Below, one piece after another: positions 8,061 to 15,753 of a stretch of 53,802 nt of DNA (the first letter of the stretch is position 1; every line of letters starts with the position of its first letter). The notes under the pieces were generated by a model, which made no database searches, was not told the origin of the DNA, and saw nothing but the letters and a program-made list of their open reading frames with translations. The position numbers and the translations under genes were made by a program. The DNA lies in the NCBI GenBank assembly GCA_002027195.1, contig MWJO01000054.1, positions 1 to 53,802 of the forward strand. Reading direction: 5' to 3'. Source of the stretch: Streptomyces sp. GKU 895. GTDB lineage: Bacteria > Actinomycetota > Actinomycetes > Streptomycetales > Streptomycetaceae.

Positions 8061-9203
8061 CTCGGCCGGACTGCGGCTCAGGGCGATGGCGGTCTCGTAC
8101 TCCTGTCGGGCCTCCGCGTCCCGGCCCAGCCGGCGCAGCAGGTCGGCGCGGACCGCGTGCAGGACGTGGTAGCGGTCGAGGTCGAGGGTGAGGGCGTCGA
8201 CGAGGTCGAGGGCCGGTTCCGGGCCCTCGACCTCGGCCACGGCGACCGCCCGGTTCAACGCCACGACCGGACCGGGGGCCAGCGCCGTCAACTGGTCGTA
8301 CAGCTGGAGGATCTGCCCCCAGTCCGTGGGCGGTGCGTCGCTGTGGACGGCCTGGATGGCGGCCTGGATCTGGTACGGCCCCGGCTGGTTGCGGCGCAGA
8401 CACCGCCGTACGAGAGCGTGCCCCTCGGTCACGAGGGCGCGGTCCCAGTGGTCGCGGTCCTGCTCGGGCAGGGGAACGAGGACCCCGTCGGCGTCCTCCC
8501 GGGCCGCCCTGCGGGACTCGACCAGCAGCATCAACGCGAGCAGGCCGGTGGCCTCGGGCTCGTCCGGCATCAGCTCGGTCAGCAGCCGGCCCAGGCGGAT
8601 CGCCTCCGCGCACAGGTCGGGCGAGCCCTCGTTGAAGATCAGGTAGATGACGGCGAGAACCCCCTTGAGCCGGTCCGGGAGGTCGGCGTCCCGCGGCACC
8701 CGGTACGGGATGCGGGCGTCGCGGATCTTCGCCTTGGCGCGGACCAGGCGCTGGGCCATGGTCGGCTCGGGCACCAGGAAGGCGCGGGCGATCTGCGGGG
8801 TGGTGAGTCCACCGAGGAGGCGCAGGGTCAGGGCGACCTGGGCCTGCGGGGCGAGCGCGGGGTGGCAGCAGGTGAAGATCAGTCGGAGCCGGTCGTCGCG
8901 CACGGGGCCCTCCTCGGCCGGTGCGTCGGGGGTGTGCAGCAGGGCGGCCTCGGCGTGCCGGGCCTCGCGGGAGGACTCGCGGCGCAGCCGGTCGATCGCC
9001 CGGTTGCGGGCGGTGGTGATGATCCAGCCGGCCGGGCTCGGCGGTACGCCGCTCTCCGGCCAGCGCTGCACGGCCGTGGTGAAGGCGTCCTGGACCGCTT
9101 CCTCGGCGAGGTCGATGTCGCCGAGGAAGCGGACGAGGACGGCGACGGCGCGGCCGTACTCCGCGCGGAAGACGGCCTCGACGTCGACGGGCCGCGATGT
9201 CAC
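8031..9203 (-). CDS. ECF42-type RNA polymerase sigma factor with C-terminal TPR-like domain
   Basis: A 390-residue sigma factor. Sigma region 2 lies in about residues 8-75 (AEEAVQDAF, GWIITTARNRAIDRLRR) and region 4 around 105-165 (LRLLGGLTTPQIARAFLV, TMAQRLVRAKAKI). These are followed by a roughly 200-residue helical C-terminal extension (LIFNEGSPDLCAEAIRLGRLLTELMPDEPE). That extension and the adjacent DGPF/YCII gene are the hallmarks of the ECF42 group, which has no anti-sigma factor. Start GTG at 9203 follows GGAG and overlaps the stop of the DGPF gene, so the two are translationally coupled. ECF42 factors usually activate their own DGPF operon; the candidate promoter upstream supports this. 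Confidence 0.92.
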   Translation of the reverse strand: MTSRPVDVEAVFRAEYGRAVAVLVRFLGDIDLAEEAVQDAFTTAVQRWPESGVPPSPAGWIITTARNRAIDRLRRESSREARHAEAALLHTPDAPAEEGPVRDDRLRLIFTCCHPALAPQAQVALTLRLLGGLTTPQIARAFLVPEPTMAQRLVRAKAKIRDARIPYRVPRDADLPDRLKGVLAVIYLIFNEGSPDLCAEAIRLGRLLTELMPDEPEATGLLALMLLVESRRAAREDADGVLVPLPEQDRDHWDRALVTEGHALVRRCLRRNQPGPYQIQAAIQAVHSDAPPTDWGQILQLYDQLTALAPGPVVALNRAVAVAEVEGPEPALDLVDALTLDLDRYHVLHAVRADLLRRLGRDAEARQEYETAIALSRSPAERAYLERFTR

Positions 9204-9556
9204 TCCTCCGCCTGGTGCATGAACGGGCGCACCTCGACGGGCAGCGTGGTGGCCCAGGTCGCCTTCTTCCCCCACTCCAGGGCCGCGTCCAGGTCCGGGG
9301 CCTTGATCAGGCAGATGCCGCCGAGGTACTCCTTGCCCTCGGCGTACGGCCCGTCGGTGATCAGGACGTCGCCGTCGCTGGGGCGCAGCACGGTGGCCGT
9401 CTCGGGACCGTGCAGCCCGCCCGCGAAGACCCAGGCGTCCGCCGCGCGCAGCTCGTCGTGGAAGGTGTCGAGTTTGCGGACGATCTCCGCCATGGCCTCG
9501 GGTCCGGGCGGCGTCCCGTCGGTCGGGGTGATCACGCTGAGCAGGTAGTACTGCAT
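9200..9556 (-). CDS. YCII-related DGPF-domain protein
   Basis: A 118-residue small soluble protein of the YCII/DGPF family. The conserved strand LLSVITPTDGTPPGPEAMAEI and the naming motif, here TDGPYAEGKEYLGG, are clear. The biochemical role of the family is not established; it is the standard genomic partner and target of ECF42 sigma factors. Start: ATG at 9556 with AAGGAGG upstream, preferred over an upstream extension that would read through the promoter region. It is the first gene of a two-gene operon with the sigma factor, overlapping by four bases. Confidence 0.9.
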   Translation of the reverse strand: MQYYLLSVITPTDGTPPGPEAMAEIVRKLDTFHDELRAADAWVFAGGLHGPETATVLRPSDGDVLITDGPYAEGKEYLGGICLIKAPDLDAALEWGKKATWATTLPVEVRPFMHQAEE

Positions 9557-9595
9557 GACGTCCTCCTTGGCGTCGTGTCGTTCTCTCACCTCCTA

Positions 9596-9622
9596 CACGA
9601 ACGGCGCACCCCCGGATCGACA
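9596..9622 (-). promoter_or_regulatory. Candidate ECF42 autoregulated promoter
   Basis: On the minus strand TGTCGA (9622-9617) is followed after 17 bases by CGTG (9599-9596), about 40 bases before the DGPF start. The reported ECF42 promoter has TGTCGA at -35 and a short CGA/TC-type -10. The -35 match is exact and the -10 is one base off. Confidence 0.55.
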
Positions 9623-9654
9623 CCGCGCACGACGAGATCGGGAGAATCCTTCCC

Positions 9655-10692
9655 ATGACCACCTCGCCGCTGATCGCCCGCGCCCGGAAACTCGCCGACA
9701 CCCTCCTCGTCCCGAACGCGGAGCGGGTCGACCAGGCGGAGGTGCCCGCGAGTCATCTCGACGCGATCCGGCGCTCGGGCCTGCTCGGGGTGAGCGCGCC
9801 GGAGGCGTACGGCGGGGCGGACGCCCCCGACGCGGTGGCGCGGGAGGTCCAGGAGATCCTGGCCGGGGCCTGCTGCTCGACCTGGTTCGTCCAGACCCAG
9901 CACCACACGCCGGTGCGGATGCTGGCGAAGTCCGAACTCCCGGTGCGTGAAAGCCTGTTGCGGCCGCTCGCGACCGGCGAACTCCTCGCCGGGATCGCGT
10001 ACGCGCATGTCCGCGCCTTCCCGCGTGTCGTCGTACGGGCCACGGCGGAGCGCGACGGCTGGCGGTTCGACGGGACCGTGCCCTGGTACACGGGGTGGGG
10101 GCTGAACGACGTGATGCTGCTCGCGGGGATCACCGACGCGGACGAGATCGTGTTCGCGTTCGCCGACGCCCGCGAGCAGCCGGGGCTGCGGCCCTCGGCC
10201 CCGATGCGGCTGGCCGCGCTGACGGCCGCCCGTACGGTGTCCCTGGAGCTGGACGGGCTGTGGCTGCCGGAGTCGTCCGTGCTGCTGCGCACCCCGCAGG
10301 AGAGGTTCGCCCTCCTCGACATCCCCCGCAGCACCAACGCCTCCCCGGCCGTCTTCGGTCTGGCGTACGCCGCGCTCCGGCTCGTGGCGGAGGGCGGCGA
10401 ACCGGAGACGGCCGAGGCGCTGCGCGGCCGCGTCGACGAGGTCCGCCGCAAGGCGTACGCACTGGCCGACCACCCCGTCGCACACGAGCACATGGAGGAG
10501 CGGCTGGCCCTGCGGACACGGGCGTACGACCTGATGCGGGCCGCCACGACAGCGGCGGTCGTGGCCGGAGGCGGCCGCACCATGGACCTGCGCAGCCCCG
10601 CCCAACGGCTGGCCCGTGAGGGGATGTTCCTGCTGATCCAGGGCCAGACGTCGGTCGTGCGACGGGCTCAACTGGACGCGCTGAGCGGCTAG
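9655..10692 (+). CDS. Acyl-CoA dehydrogenase-fold flavoprotein (probable monooxygenase/hydroxylase)
   Basis: A 345-residue member of the acyl-CoA dehydrogenase fold, with the N-terminal helical segment (SGLLGVSAPEAYGGAD), a central beta domain and a C-terminal helical domain (GGGRTMDLRSPAQRLAREGMFLLIQGQT). It is shorter than true acyl-CoA dehydrogenases (about 380) and closer to the flavin-dependent group D oxygenases. No catalytic glutamate of a dehydrogenase is evident to me. It may belong to the same sulfur-oxygenation theme as the convergent operon, whose last gene it overlaps by three bases at its stop. The start ATG follows GGAGAATCCTTCCC. The substrate is unknown. Confidence 0.78.
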   Translation: MTTSPLIARARKLADTLLVPNAERVDQAEVPASHLDAIRRSGLLGVSAPEAYGGADAPDAVAREVQEILAGACCSTWFVQTQHHTPVRMLAKSELPVRESLLRPLATGELLAGIAYAHVRAFPRVVVRATAERDGWRFDGTVPWYTGWGLNDVMLLAGITDADEIVFAFADAREQPGLRPSAPMRLAALTAARTVSLELDGLWLPESSVLLRTPQERFALLDIPRSTNASPAVFGLAYAALRLVAEGGEPETAEALRGRVDEVRRKAYALADHPVAHEHMEERLALRTRAYDLMRAATTAAVVAGGGRTMDLRSPAQRLAREGMFLLIQGQTSVVRRAQLDALSG

Positions 10693-11513
10693 TTCAGGAA
10701 ATCGAGCAGCGCGGCGGTCAACTGCGCCGGTGCGTCCTCCTGTACGAGGTGACCGGCGCCGGCGATGAGTTCGAGCCGTGCTCCGGGGATGCGGGCGGCG
10801 AGTTCGTGACCCTTGGCAACCGGGATCCAAGTGTCGTCCTCGCCCCAGCAGATCAGCGTCGGGATCGCGATCTCGCCGTACCGGTCCTCGATCTCGTCGG
10901 TGTACGCCTGGTCCGCCTGGGCGATCTGCCGGTAGAAGGCGGCCTGTCCCTCGTCGCCGAGCCAGGGCTGCACGAGCCGGTCGAGGACGGTGGGGTGCAG
11001 GCCGGGGCTGCTGGCCGAGGTGACGTACTCGCGGACCAGGGCTCGGTGCAGTGCGGGCGGGAGCTGCTCGAAGACGTCCGAGGACTTGCCGACGAGCCGG
11101 AAGAACGGCGAGCCCCAGGGGGCGAGGGCGACCGGGTCGACCAGGGCGAGCGCGTGATAGCGGGCGCCGTGCAGCAGATGGGCGCGCAGCGCCACCGCAC
11201 CGCCGAAGTCGTGGGCCACCACCCGGGGTCGGTCCAGTCCCCAGTGCGCCAGGAGTTCGGTGAAGACCCTCCCCTGGGCCGCCAGGGACACGTCCTGGCC
11301 CTCTGCCATCTGCGAAGTCCCGTAGCCGGGCATGTCCCACACGAACACCTGGTGGCGGCGGGCGAGCGCGCGGGCCACGGCACGCCACACGTACGAGGAG
11401 AAGGGCGTGCCGTGGTTGAGGACGACCGGCGGGCCACCGGGGTCACCGAGGCTGTCCCAGCGGACCTCCCCGGACGTGCCGTGGTACGTCCTGGTCAGCT
11501 GCCACTCCGCCAC
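10689..11513 (-). CDS. Alpha/beta hydrolase with aspartate nucleophile (dehalogenase/epoxide-hydrolase-like)
   Basis: A 274-residue alpha/beta hydrolase. The oxyanion motif is NHGTPFSS and the nucleophile elbow is VVAHDFGGA, with Asp102 where esterases carry Ser. The acid region is WGEDDTW and the catalytic histidine lies in GAGHLVQED. An aspartate nucleophile is the mark of haloalkane dehalogenases and epoxide hydrolases. The start is GTG at 11513 with AAGGAG eight bases upstream. It is the last gene of the sulfur operon, 29 bases after the SsuD-like gene, so it may process a by-product or substrate of desulfonation; this is inference. No signal peptide. Confidence 0.85.
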   Translation of the reverse strand: MAEWQLTRTYHGTSGEVRWDSLGDPGGPPVVLNHGTPFSSYVWRAVARALARRHQVFVWDMPGYGTSQMAEGQDVSLAAQGRVFTELLAHWGLDRPRVVAHDFGGAVALRAHLLHGARYHALALVDPVALAPWGSPFFRLVGKSSDVFEQLPPALHRALVREYVTSASSPGLHPTVLDRLVQPWLGDEGQAAFYRQIAQADQAYTDEIEDRYGEIAIPTLICWGEDDTWIPVAKGHELAARIPGARLELIAGAGHLVQEDAPAQLTAALLDFLN

Positions 11514-11542
11514 CGACTCGCTCCTTCCGATGCCCGCCGGCT

Positions 11543-12688
11543 TCAGCTCGCGAACGGCACCTGTGCCGTGGCGGTGATCGCCTTCCCGGCAGGGTGCTGC
11601 CACAAACCCTGGGCGGCCAGCCGCGGGAGCACCCCCTCGCCGAACCAGTACGCCTCCTCCAGGTGCGGATAGCCGGAGAGGACGAACTCGTCGATGCCGA
11701 GGGCGTGGTACTCCTTGATCCGCTCGGCGACCTCGTCGTGGCTGCCGACCAGGGCGGTGCCCGCGCCGCCGCGCACCAGGCCGATGCCGGCCCAGAGGTT
11801 GGGGTGGATCTCCAGGCCGTCCCGGTTGCCGCCGCCGTGCAGGGCGAGCATGCGCCGCTGCCCCTCGGACTCGCTGAGGGCGAGCCCGGCCTGGACGGAC
11901 TTGACGGTCTCCGGGTCGAAGCCGTCGAGGAGCCGGTTCGCCTCGGCCCACGCCTGTTCCGAGGTGTCGCGGGTGATGACGTGCAGCCGGATGCCGAAGC
12001 GCAGGGTCCGGCCCTGCTTCGCCGCGAGTCCGCGCACCCACGCGATCTTCTCCGCGACCTGGGCGGGCGGCTCGCCCCAGGTGAGGTACACGTCCACGTG
12101 CTTCGCCGCGACCTCGCCGGCGATGGGCGAGGAGCCGCCGAAGTACACCTCGGGGACCGGGTCGGGCAACCGGGCGAGCCTCGCGTCCTCGACCCGGAGG
12201 TGCTCGCCCTTCAGGTCGACCGTCTTGCCGTCCCACAACCCCCGTACGACTTCGAGGAATTCGTCGGTACGGCGGTAGCGGTCGTCCTTGTCGAGGAAGT
12301 CGCCGTAGGCGCGCTGCTCGTGGCTCTCGCCGCCGGTGACCACGTTGAGCAGGAGCCGTCCGCCGGACTGCCGCTGGAAGGTGGACGCCATCTGCGCGGC
12401 CAGCGTGGGCGAGACGAAGCCCGGGCGGAAGGCGACGAGGAACTTCAGGCGCTCGGTGTTCTGGCTGACCATCGCGGTCGTCAGCCACGCGTCCTCGCAC
12501 CAGGCGCCGGTCGGCGTGAGCGCGCCGACGAAGCCGAGGTCCTCGGCGGCCCGGGCGATCTGGCTCAGGTAGGCCACCGTCGGCGGCCGGTCCCGTCCGG
12601 AGACGGTGGCCGGGGTGCCGTGGCCGCCGCCGACGACGTGCCGGCTGTCGCCGTTGGTGGGCAGGAACCAGTGGAAGGTGAGGGACAC
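11543..12688 (-). CDS. ssuD: FMNH2-dependent alkanesulfonate monooxygenase (SsuD/MsuD-like)
   Basis: A 381-residue luciferase-like (LLM) flavoprotein, the same length as E. coli SsuD. Family blocks are FHWFLPTNGDSRHV at the N-terminus, FRPGFVSPTLAAQMASTFQRQSGGRLLLNVVTGG, YFGGSSPIAGEVAAKHVDVYLTWGEP and GSHDEVAERIKEYHALGIDEFVLSGYPHLEEAYWFGEGVLP. The enzyme splits an alkanesulfonate into sulfite and an aldehyde, using reduced FMN from a separate reductase. That reductase is encoded two genes upstream in the same operon. In this pathway the substrate is most simply methanesulfonate (MsuD role), though a broader SsuD range is equally possible. Start GTG at 12688, 21 bases after the preceding stop. 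Confidence 0.92.
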   Translation of the reverse strand: MSLTFHWFLPTNGDSRHVVGGGHGTPATVSGRDRPPTVAYLSQIARAAEDLGFVGALTPTGAWCEDAWLTTAMVSQNTERLKFLVAFRPGFVSPTLAAQMASTFQRQSGGRLLLNVVTGGESHEQRAYGDFLDKDDRYRRTDEFLEVVRGLWDGKTVDLKGEHLRVEDARLARLPDPVPEVYFGGSSPIAGEVAAKHVDVYLTWGEPPAQVAEKIAWVRGLAAKQGRTLRFGIRLHVITRDTSEQAWAEANRLLDGFDPETVKSVQAGLALSESEGQRRMLALHGGGNRDGLEIHPNLWAGIGLVRGGAGTALVGSHDEVAERIKEYHALGIDEFVLSGYPHLEEAYWFGEGVLPRLAAQGLWQHPAGKAITATAQVPFAS

Positions 12689-12709
12689 GTGGGGGTCTCC
12701 GTTCGGGGG

Positions 12710-13896
12710 CTAGAGCAGTCCGTGCCGGGGTGGCCGGGTGCCGTTGAGCACGTATCGGCCGATGTGCTGGATCTTCCAGCGGGTCGGGTCGTGCAGGGTG
12801 TGGGTGCGGGCGTCGCGCCAGTGCCGGTGGAGGTTGAGGGAGTTGAGGGCGGCGCGGGTGCCGGCCACCTCGAACAGGGCGCTCCCCACCTCCACGGCGG
12901 CCTGCGCGGCCTGCACCTTGGCGGCGGCCACGGCGATGGACGCCTCCGCCGCCGAGTCGTCGGTGAGGTCGGCCTGCGCCGCCTGCACGACGCGCCCGGC
13001 CTCCCGCAACAGCGCTTCCGCCGACCGGACCTGGAGGGCGAGTTCGCCGAACCGCTGGATCAGCAGCGGGTCCTCGGCGGCCGTCTCGACGCCGCTCTCG
13101 AACCACGGCCTGCTCTTCGTGCGCACGAACTCCGCCGCCTCCGCCAGCGCTCCCCCGGCGATCCCGGCGTCGATGGCCGCGTGCAGCAACTGCGCGACGG
13201 CGCCGTGGAGTTGCGGGCCCTCGAAGGTGAGGTGGTGTGGCAGGATCCGGTCGGCCGGGACCGGCACGCCCGCCAGGCGGACGGTGCCGCTGGCGGTCGT
13301 ACGCTGGCCGAGGCCGTCCCAGTCGTCGATCACCGTGACGCCCGGCGCGTCGGCGGGCACGTACGCCACATGGAGCTTGTCCTCCTCGGCGCGGGCCAGC
13401 ACCGGGATCCAGTCGGCGAACAGGGCGCCGGTGGAGTAGTGCTTGAGGCCGTCGAGGACGTAGGAGCCGTCCGGCTGCGGTGTCAGTCGGGTGCGGATGT
13501 CCTGCACGTGCCTGGTGCCCGCCTCCGACTGCGCGTTGCCGAAGCGGCGGCCGGCGAGGAGCTCGGCGAAGAAGAACTTCCGCTGTTCCTCGGTGCCCTG
13601 ACGGCGGATCACGTTGACGTAGGCGAAGTGGCTCTGCGGGATCTGCGCGAGGCTTCCGTCGGCGGTGGCGAGCAGCCGGAAGATCTCGGCGAGGGTGGGG
13701 CGCGCCGACGTCCGCGGCCTCCGTGGTCGGCGGGGACGGTGGACGGCGAGCAGGCCGGACGCGGAGAGCCGGTCCAGCTCCGCGCGGGGCAGCCTGCGTT
13801 CGGCGTCCCGCGCGAGGCTCCGGCACGGAACTCGTCGGCCAGGGCCGCCGCGACGGCGAGGGCCTCCGCGTCGTCGGCGATCACATGGGCGGTCAT
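12710..13896 (-). CDS. SfnB/MsuC-like acyl-CoA dehydrogenase-fold flavoprotein, frameshifted near the N-terminus
   Basis: About 395 residues when corrected. The C-terminal 300 residues are intact and show sulfur-acquisition flavoprotein blocks (VIRRQGTEEQRKFFF, GNAQSEAGTRHVQD, GLKHYSTGALFADW, WDGLGQRTTASG, HRHWRDARTHTLHDPTRWKIQHIGRYVLNG). From 13896 down to about 13690 the homology changes frame several times (about 13825, 13755, 13725 and 13700), though each frame keeps recognisable family residues such as VPADHGG and LAEIFRLLATADGSLAQ. Either this stretch is badly sequenced or the gene is decaying. MsuC-type members oxidise methanesulfinate to methanesulfonate with FMNH2. It starts eight bases after the FMN reductase stop. 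Confidence 0.82.
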
Positions 13897-13903
13897 CGTC
13901 GGC

Positions 13904-14458
13904 TCAGCTCGCCGCGGCCAGGACCGGGGTGCGGCCGAGGGCGGCCGAGAACTGGTCGACGATCTGGTCGAGGGCGTCGCGGGTGGTGGGGGCGACGGAG
14001 AGGGTCCCGTCCTCGTGCGGCGTGATGTCCTTGTCGAGGGTGAACCAGCCCTGCACGATGTGCGCGGCGCCCATCGAGTTCAGAACCGGGCGCAGGGCGT
14101 AGTCGATGGCCAGGACGTGGGCGGTGGAGCCGCCGGTGGCGAGCGGCAGCACCGTCTTGCCGGTGAGCGCGTACTGCGGCAACAGGTCGAGCAGCGCCTT
14201 CAGGACTCCGGAGTACGACGCCTTGTAGACCGGGGTGCCGACGACGACGCCGTCGGCGCGGGCGAACAACTCGGTGGCCTCGACGATGGCCGGGTGCTGG
14301 AAGTCGGCGCCGAGGAGGGCCTCGGCGGGGATCGTGCGCACGTCGAGCGGGACGACCGTGTGGCCCTGGGCGACCAGGCGCTGGTCGAGGTGGCGCAGCA
14401 GGCGGTTGGTGCGGGAGGAGGCGGACGGGCTGCCGGAGACGGACAGGACGGTGGCCAT
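13904..14458 (-). CDS. ssuE: NADPH-dependent FMN reductase (SsuE/MsuE-like)
   Basis: A 184-residue flavodoxin-fold reductase, normal length for SsuE. The phosphate-binding loop is SVSGSPSASSRTNRLL at the N-terminus. The VVVGTPVYKASYSGVLKALLDLLP block is the FMN-binding and dimer region of the family. It reduces FMN with NAD(P)H and hands free FMNH2 to the operon's monooxygenases (SfnG, the MsuC-like proteins and the SsuD-like protein), which cannot work without it. All motifs are intact. ATG at 14458 is preceded by AAAGAGG. It sits 65 bases after the preceding gene, the widest gap in the operon. Confidence 0.92.
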   Translation of the reverse strand: MATVLSVSGSPSASSRTNRLLRHLDQRLVAQGHTVVPLDVRTIPAEALLGADFQHPAIVEATELFARADGVVVGTPVYKASYSGVLKALLDLLPQYALTGKTVLPLATGGSTAHVLAIDYALRPVLNSMGAAHIVQGWFTLDKDITPHEDGTLSVAPTTRDALDQIVDQFSAALGRTPVLAAAS

Positions 14459-14523
14459 GGGTCCTCTTTCGGGGAGGCGGGCGCCCCGGCGCGCGAGCCG
14501 GGGGCGGCCCCGTGGGGAAGCGG

Positions 14524-15741
14524 TCAGGAGTACCAGGTGGGTTCGGGCAGTTCGCCCTCGAGGACCCAGCGGCCGACCTCGCGCCGCTTGTAGGCGACGG
14601 GGTCGTGGAGGGTGTGGGTGCGGATGTTGCGCCAGAACCGGTCGAGGCCCTCGGCGGTGGTCGTGGACCGGGCGCCGGTCACCTCGAAGACGCGGTTCGC
14701 GATCTCCAGGGCGACATCGGTGGCGCGGGCCTTCACGGCCGCCACCCGTACCTCGAAGTCGCCGCGCGCCTTCTCGGTGACCGCGTCCGGGTCGTCGTGC
14801 AGCTTCTGTCCCTCGACGGCGACCGCGTCGGCGAGCGCCTCGACGGCCCACAGCTTGGCGGTGAGGTCGCCGTAGATGTCGATGACGTACGGCTCGTCGA
14901 CCGCCCGTTCGTGTCCGCCGTGCAGCCAGGAGCGGGACTTGGTGCGGGTGTACGTGGCGGCCGTCTCCAGGGCGCCGCCCGCGATCCCGAGGTAGAAGTT
15001 GACGAAGACCAGCTGGATGGTGGGGACGTTGAGGGTGTTGTAGGTGCGCGGCTGGAACTGCTTGTCGACGTAGCCGGCCGCCGACGACCACGGCGTACGG
15101 ACCCCGTCGAGGGTGACGCCGCCGCTCTCGGTGAGGCGCTGGCCGATGTTGTCCCAGTCGTCGTGGAAGGTCAGGCCCTCGCTGTCGGAGGGGACGATCG
15201 CGAAGACGTGCTGGTCGGTGCCTTCGAGGACGCCTTCCAGGACGGTGACGTCGGAGACCTTGCTGCCGGTGGAGAAGGACTTGCGGCCGGTGAAGACGAG
15301 GTCGTCGCCGTCCTCGGTGACGACCACGTCCTTGTCGCGGGGGTTGACGGCCCCGCCGAAGAACCAGCGGTTGCGCGCGCCCTCGGCCTCGACGTGCTCC
15401 CACTGCTCACGGGTGCCGACCAACCGGGCGGCCCAGTTCCACAGGTAGTGGTAGCCGAGGAGCTGGCCGATGGAGCCGTCGGCCTTGGCGACCTCGCGGA
15501 CGACCCGGTACGCGGTCGTCCAGTCCTGGCCCGCGCCGCCGTGCTCCGTGGGGCCGAGCAGGGTGACGAGGCCGGCGTCCTTCAGGAGCTGGACCTCGGC
15601 GTACGGGGTGACGCCGGCCCGGTCGCGGGCGGCTGCGTCGGTGGCGAGGACGGCGGCGACCTCGGCGGCGCGGGCGATCCAGTCCTGGGCGGTCTCGGGC
15701 GCGGGACGGTGCTGCCAGTCGGTGTGGGTGACGGTGCTCAT
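14524..15741 (-). CDS. DszC/MsuC-like FMNH2-dependent sulfur oxygenase, acyl-CoA dehydrogenase fold
   Basis: A complete 405-residue flavoprotein. It resembles the dibenzothiophene monooxygenase/SfnB group: LLGPTEHGGAGQDW, GYHYLWNWAARLVGT, FFGGAVNPRDKDVVV, GRKSFSTGSKVSD, FHDDWDNIGQRLTESGG and the C-terminal GLDRFWRNIRTHTLHDPVAYKRREVGRWVL. DszC adds oxygen to organic sulfides and MsuC to methanesulfinate. Which reaction this copy performs cannot be decided from sequence. A second paralogue lies two genes downstream, so the operon may cover two oxidation steps. It starts 12 bases after the sfnG stop. Confidence 0.88.
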   Translation of the reverse strand: MSTVTHTDWQHRPAPETAQDWIARAAEVAAVLATDAAARDRAGVTPYAEVQLLKDAGLVTLLGPTEHGGAGQDWTTAYRVVREVAKADGSIGQLLGYHYLWNWAARLVGTREQWEHVEAEGARNRWFFGGAVNPRDKDVVVTEDGDDLVFTGRKSFSTGSKVSDVTVLEGVLEGTDQHVFAIVPSDSEGLTFHDDWDNIGQRLTESGGVTLDGVRTPWSSAAGYVDKQFQPRTYNTLNVPTIQLVFVNFYLGIAGGALETAATYTRTKSRSWLHGGHERAVDEPYVIDIYGDLTAKLWAVEALADAVAVEGQKLHDDPDAVTEKARGDFEVRVAAVKARATDVALEIANRVFEVTGARSTTTAEGLDRFWRNIRTHTLHDPVAYKRREVGRWVLEGELPEPTWYS

Positions 15742-15753
15742 GTCGGTGCCTCC

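Noticed and set aside
10689..13826. A 1,045-codon minus-strand open frame spanning several sulfur genes
   Set aside because: Only its last 275 codons are a real protein (alpha/beta hydrolase). The rest is an out-of-frame read of the SsuD-like and SfnB-like genes with Arg/Pro-rich content.
11594..14593. A 999-codon plus-strand open frame
   Set aside because: Shadow of the minus-strand sulfur operon; long stop-free antisense frames are expected at this GC content.
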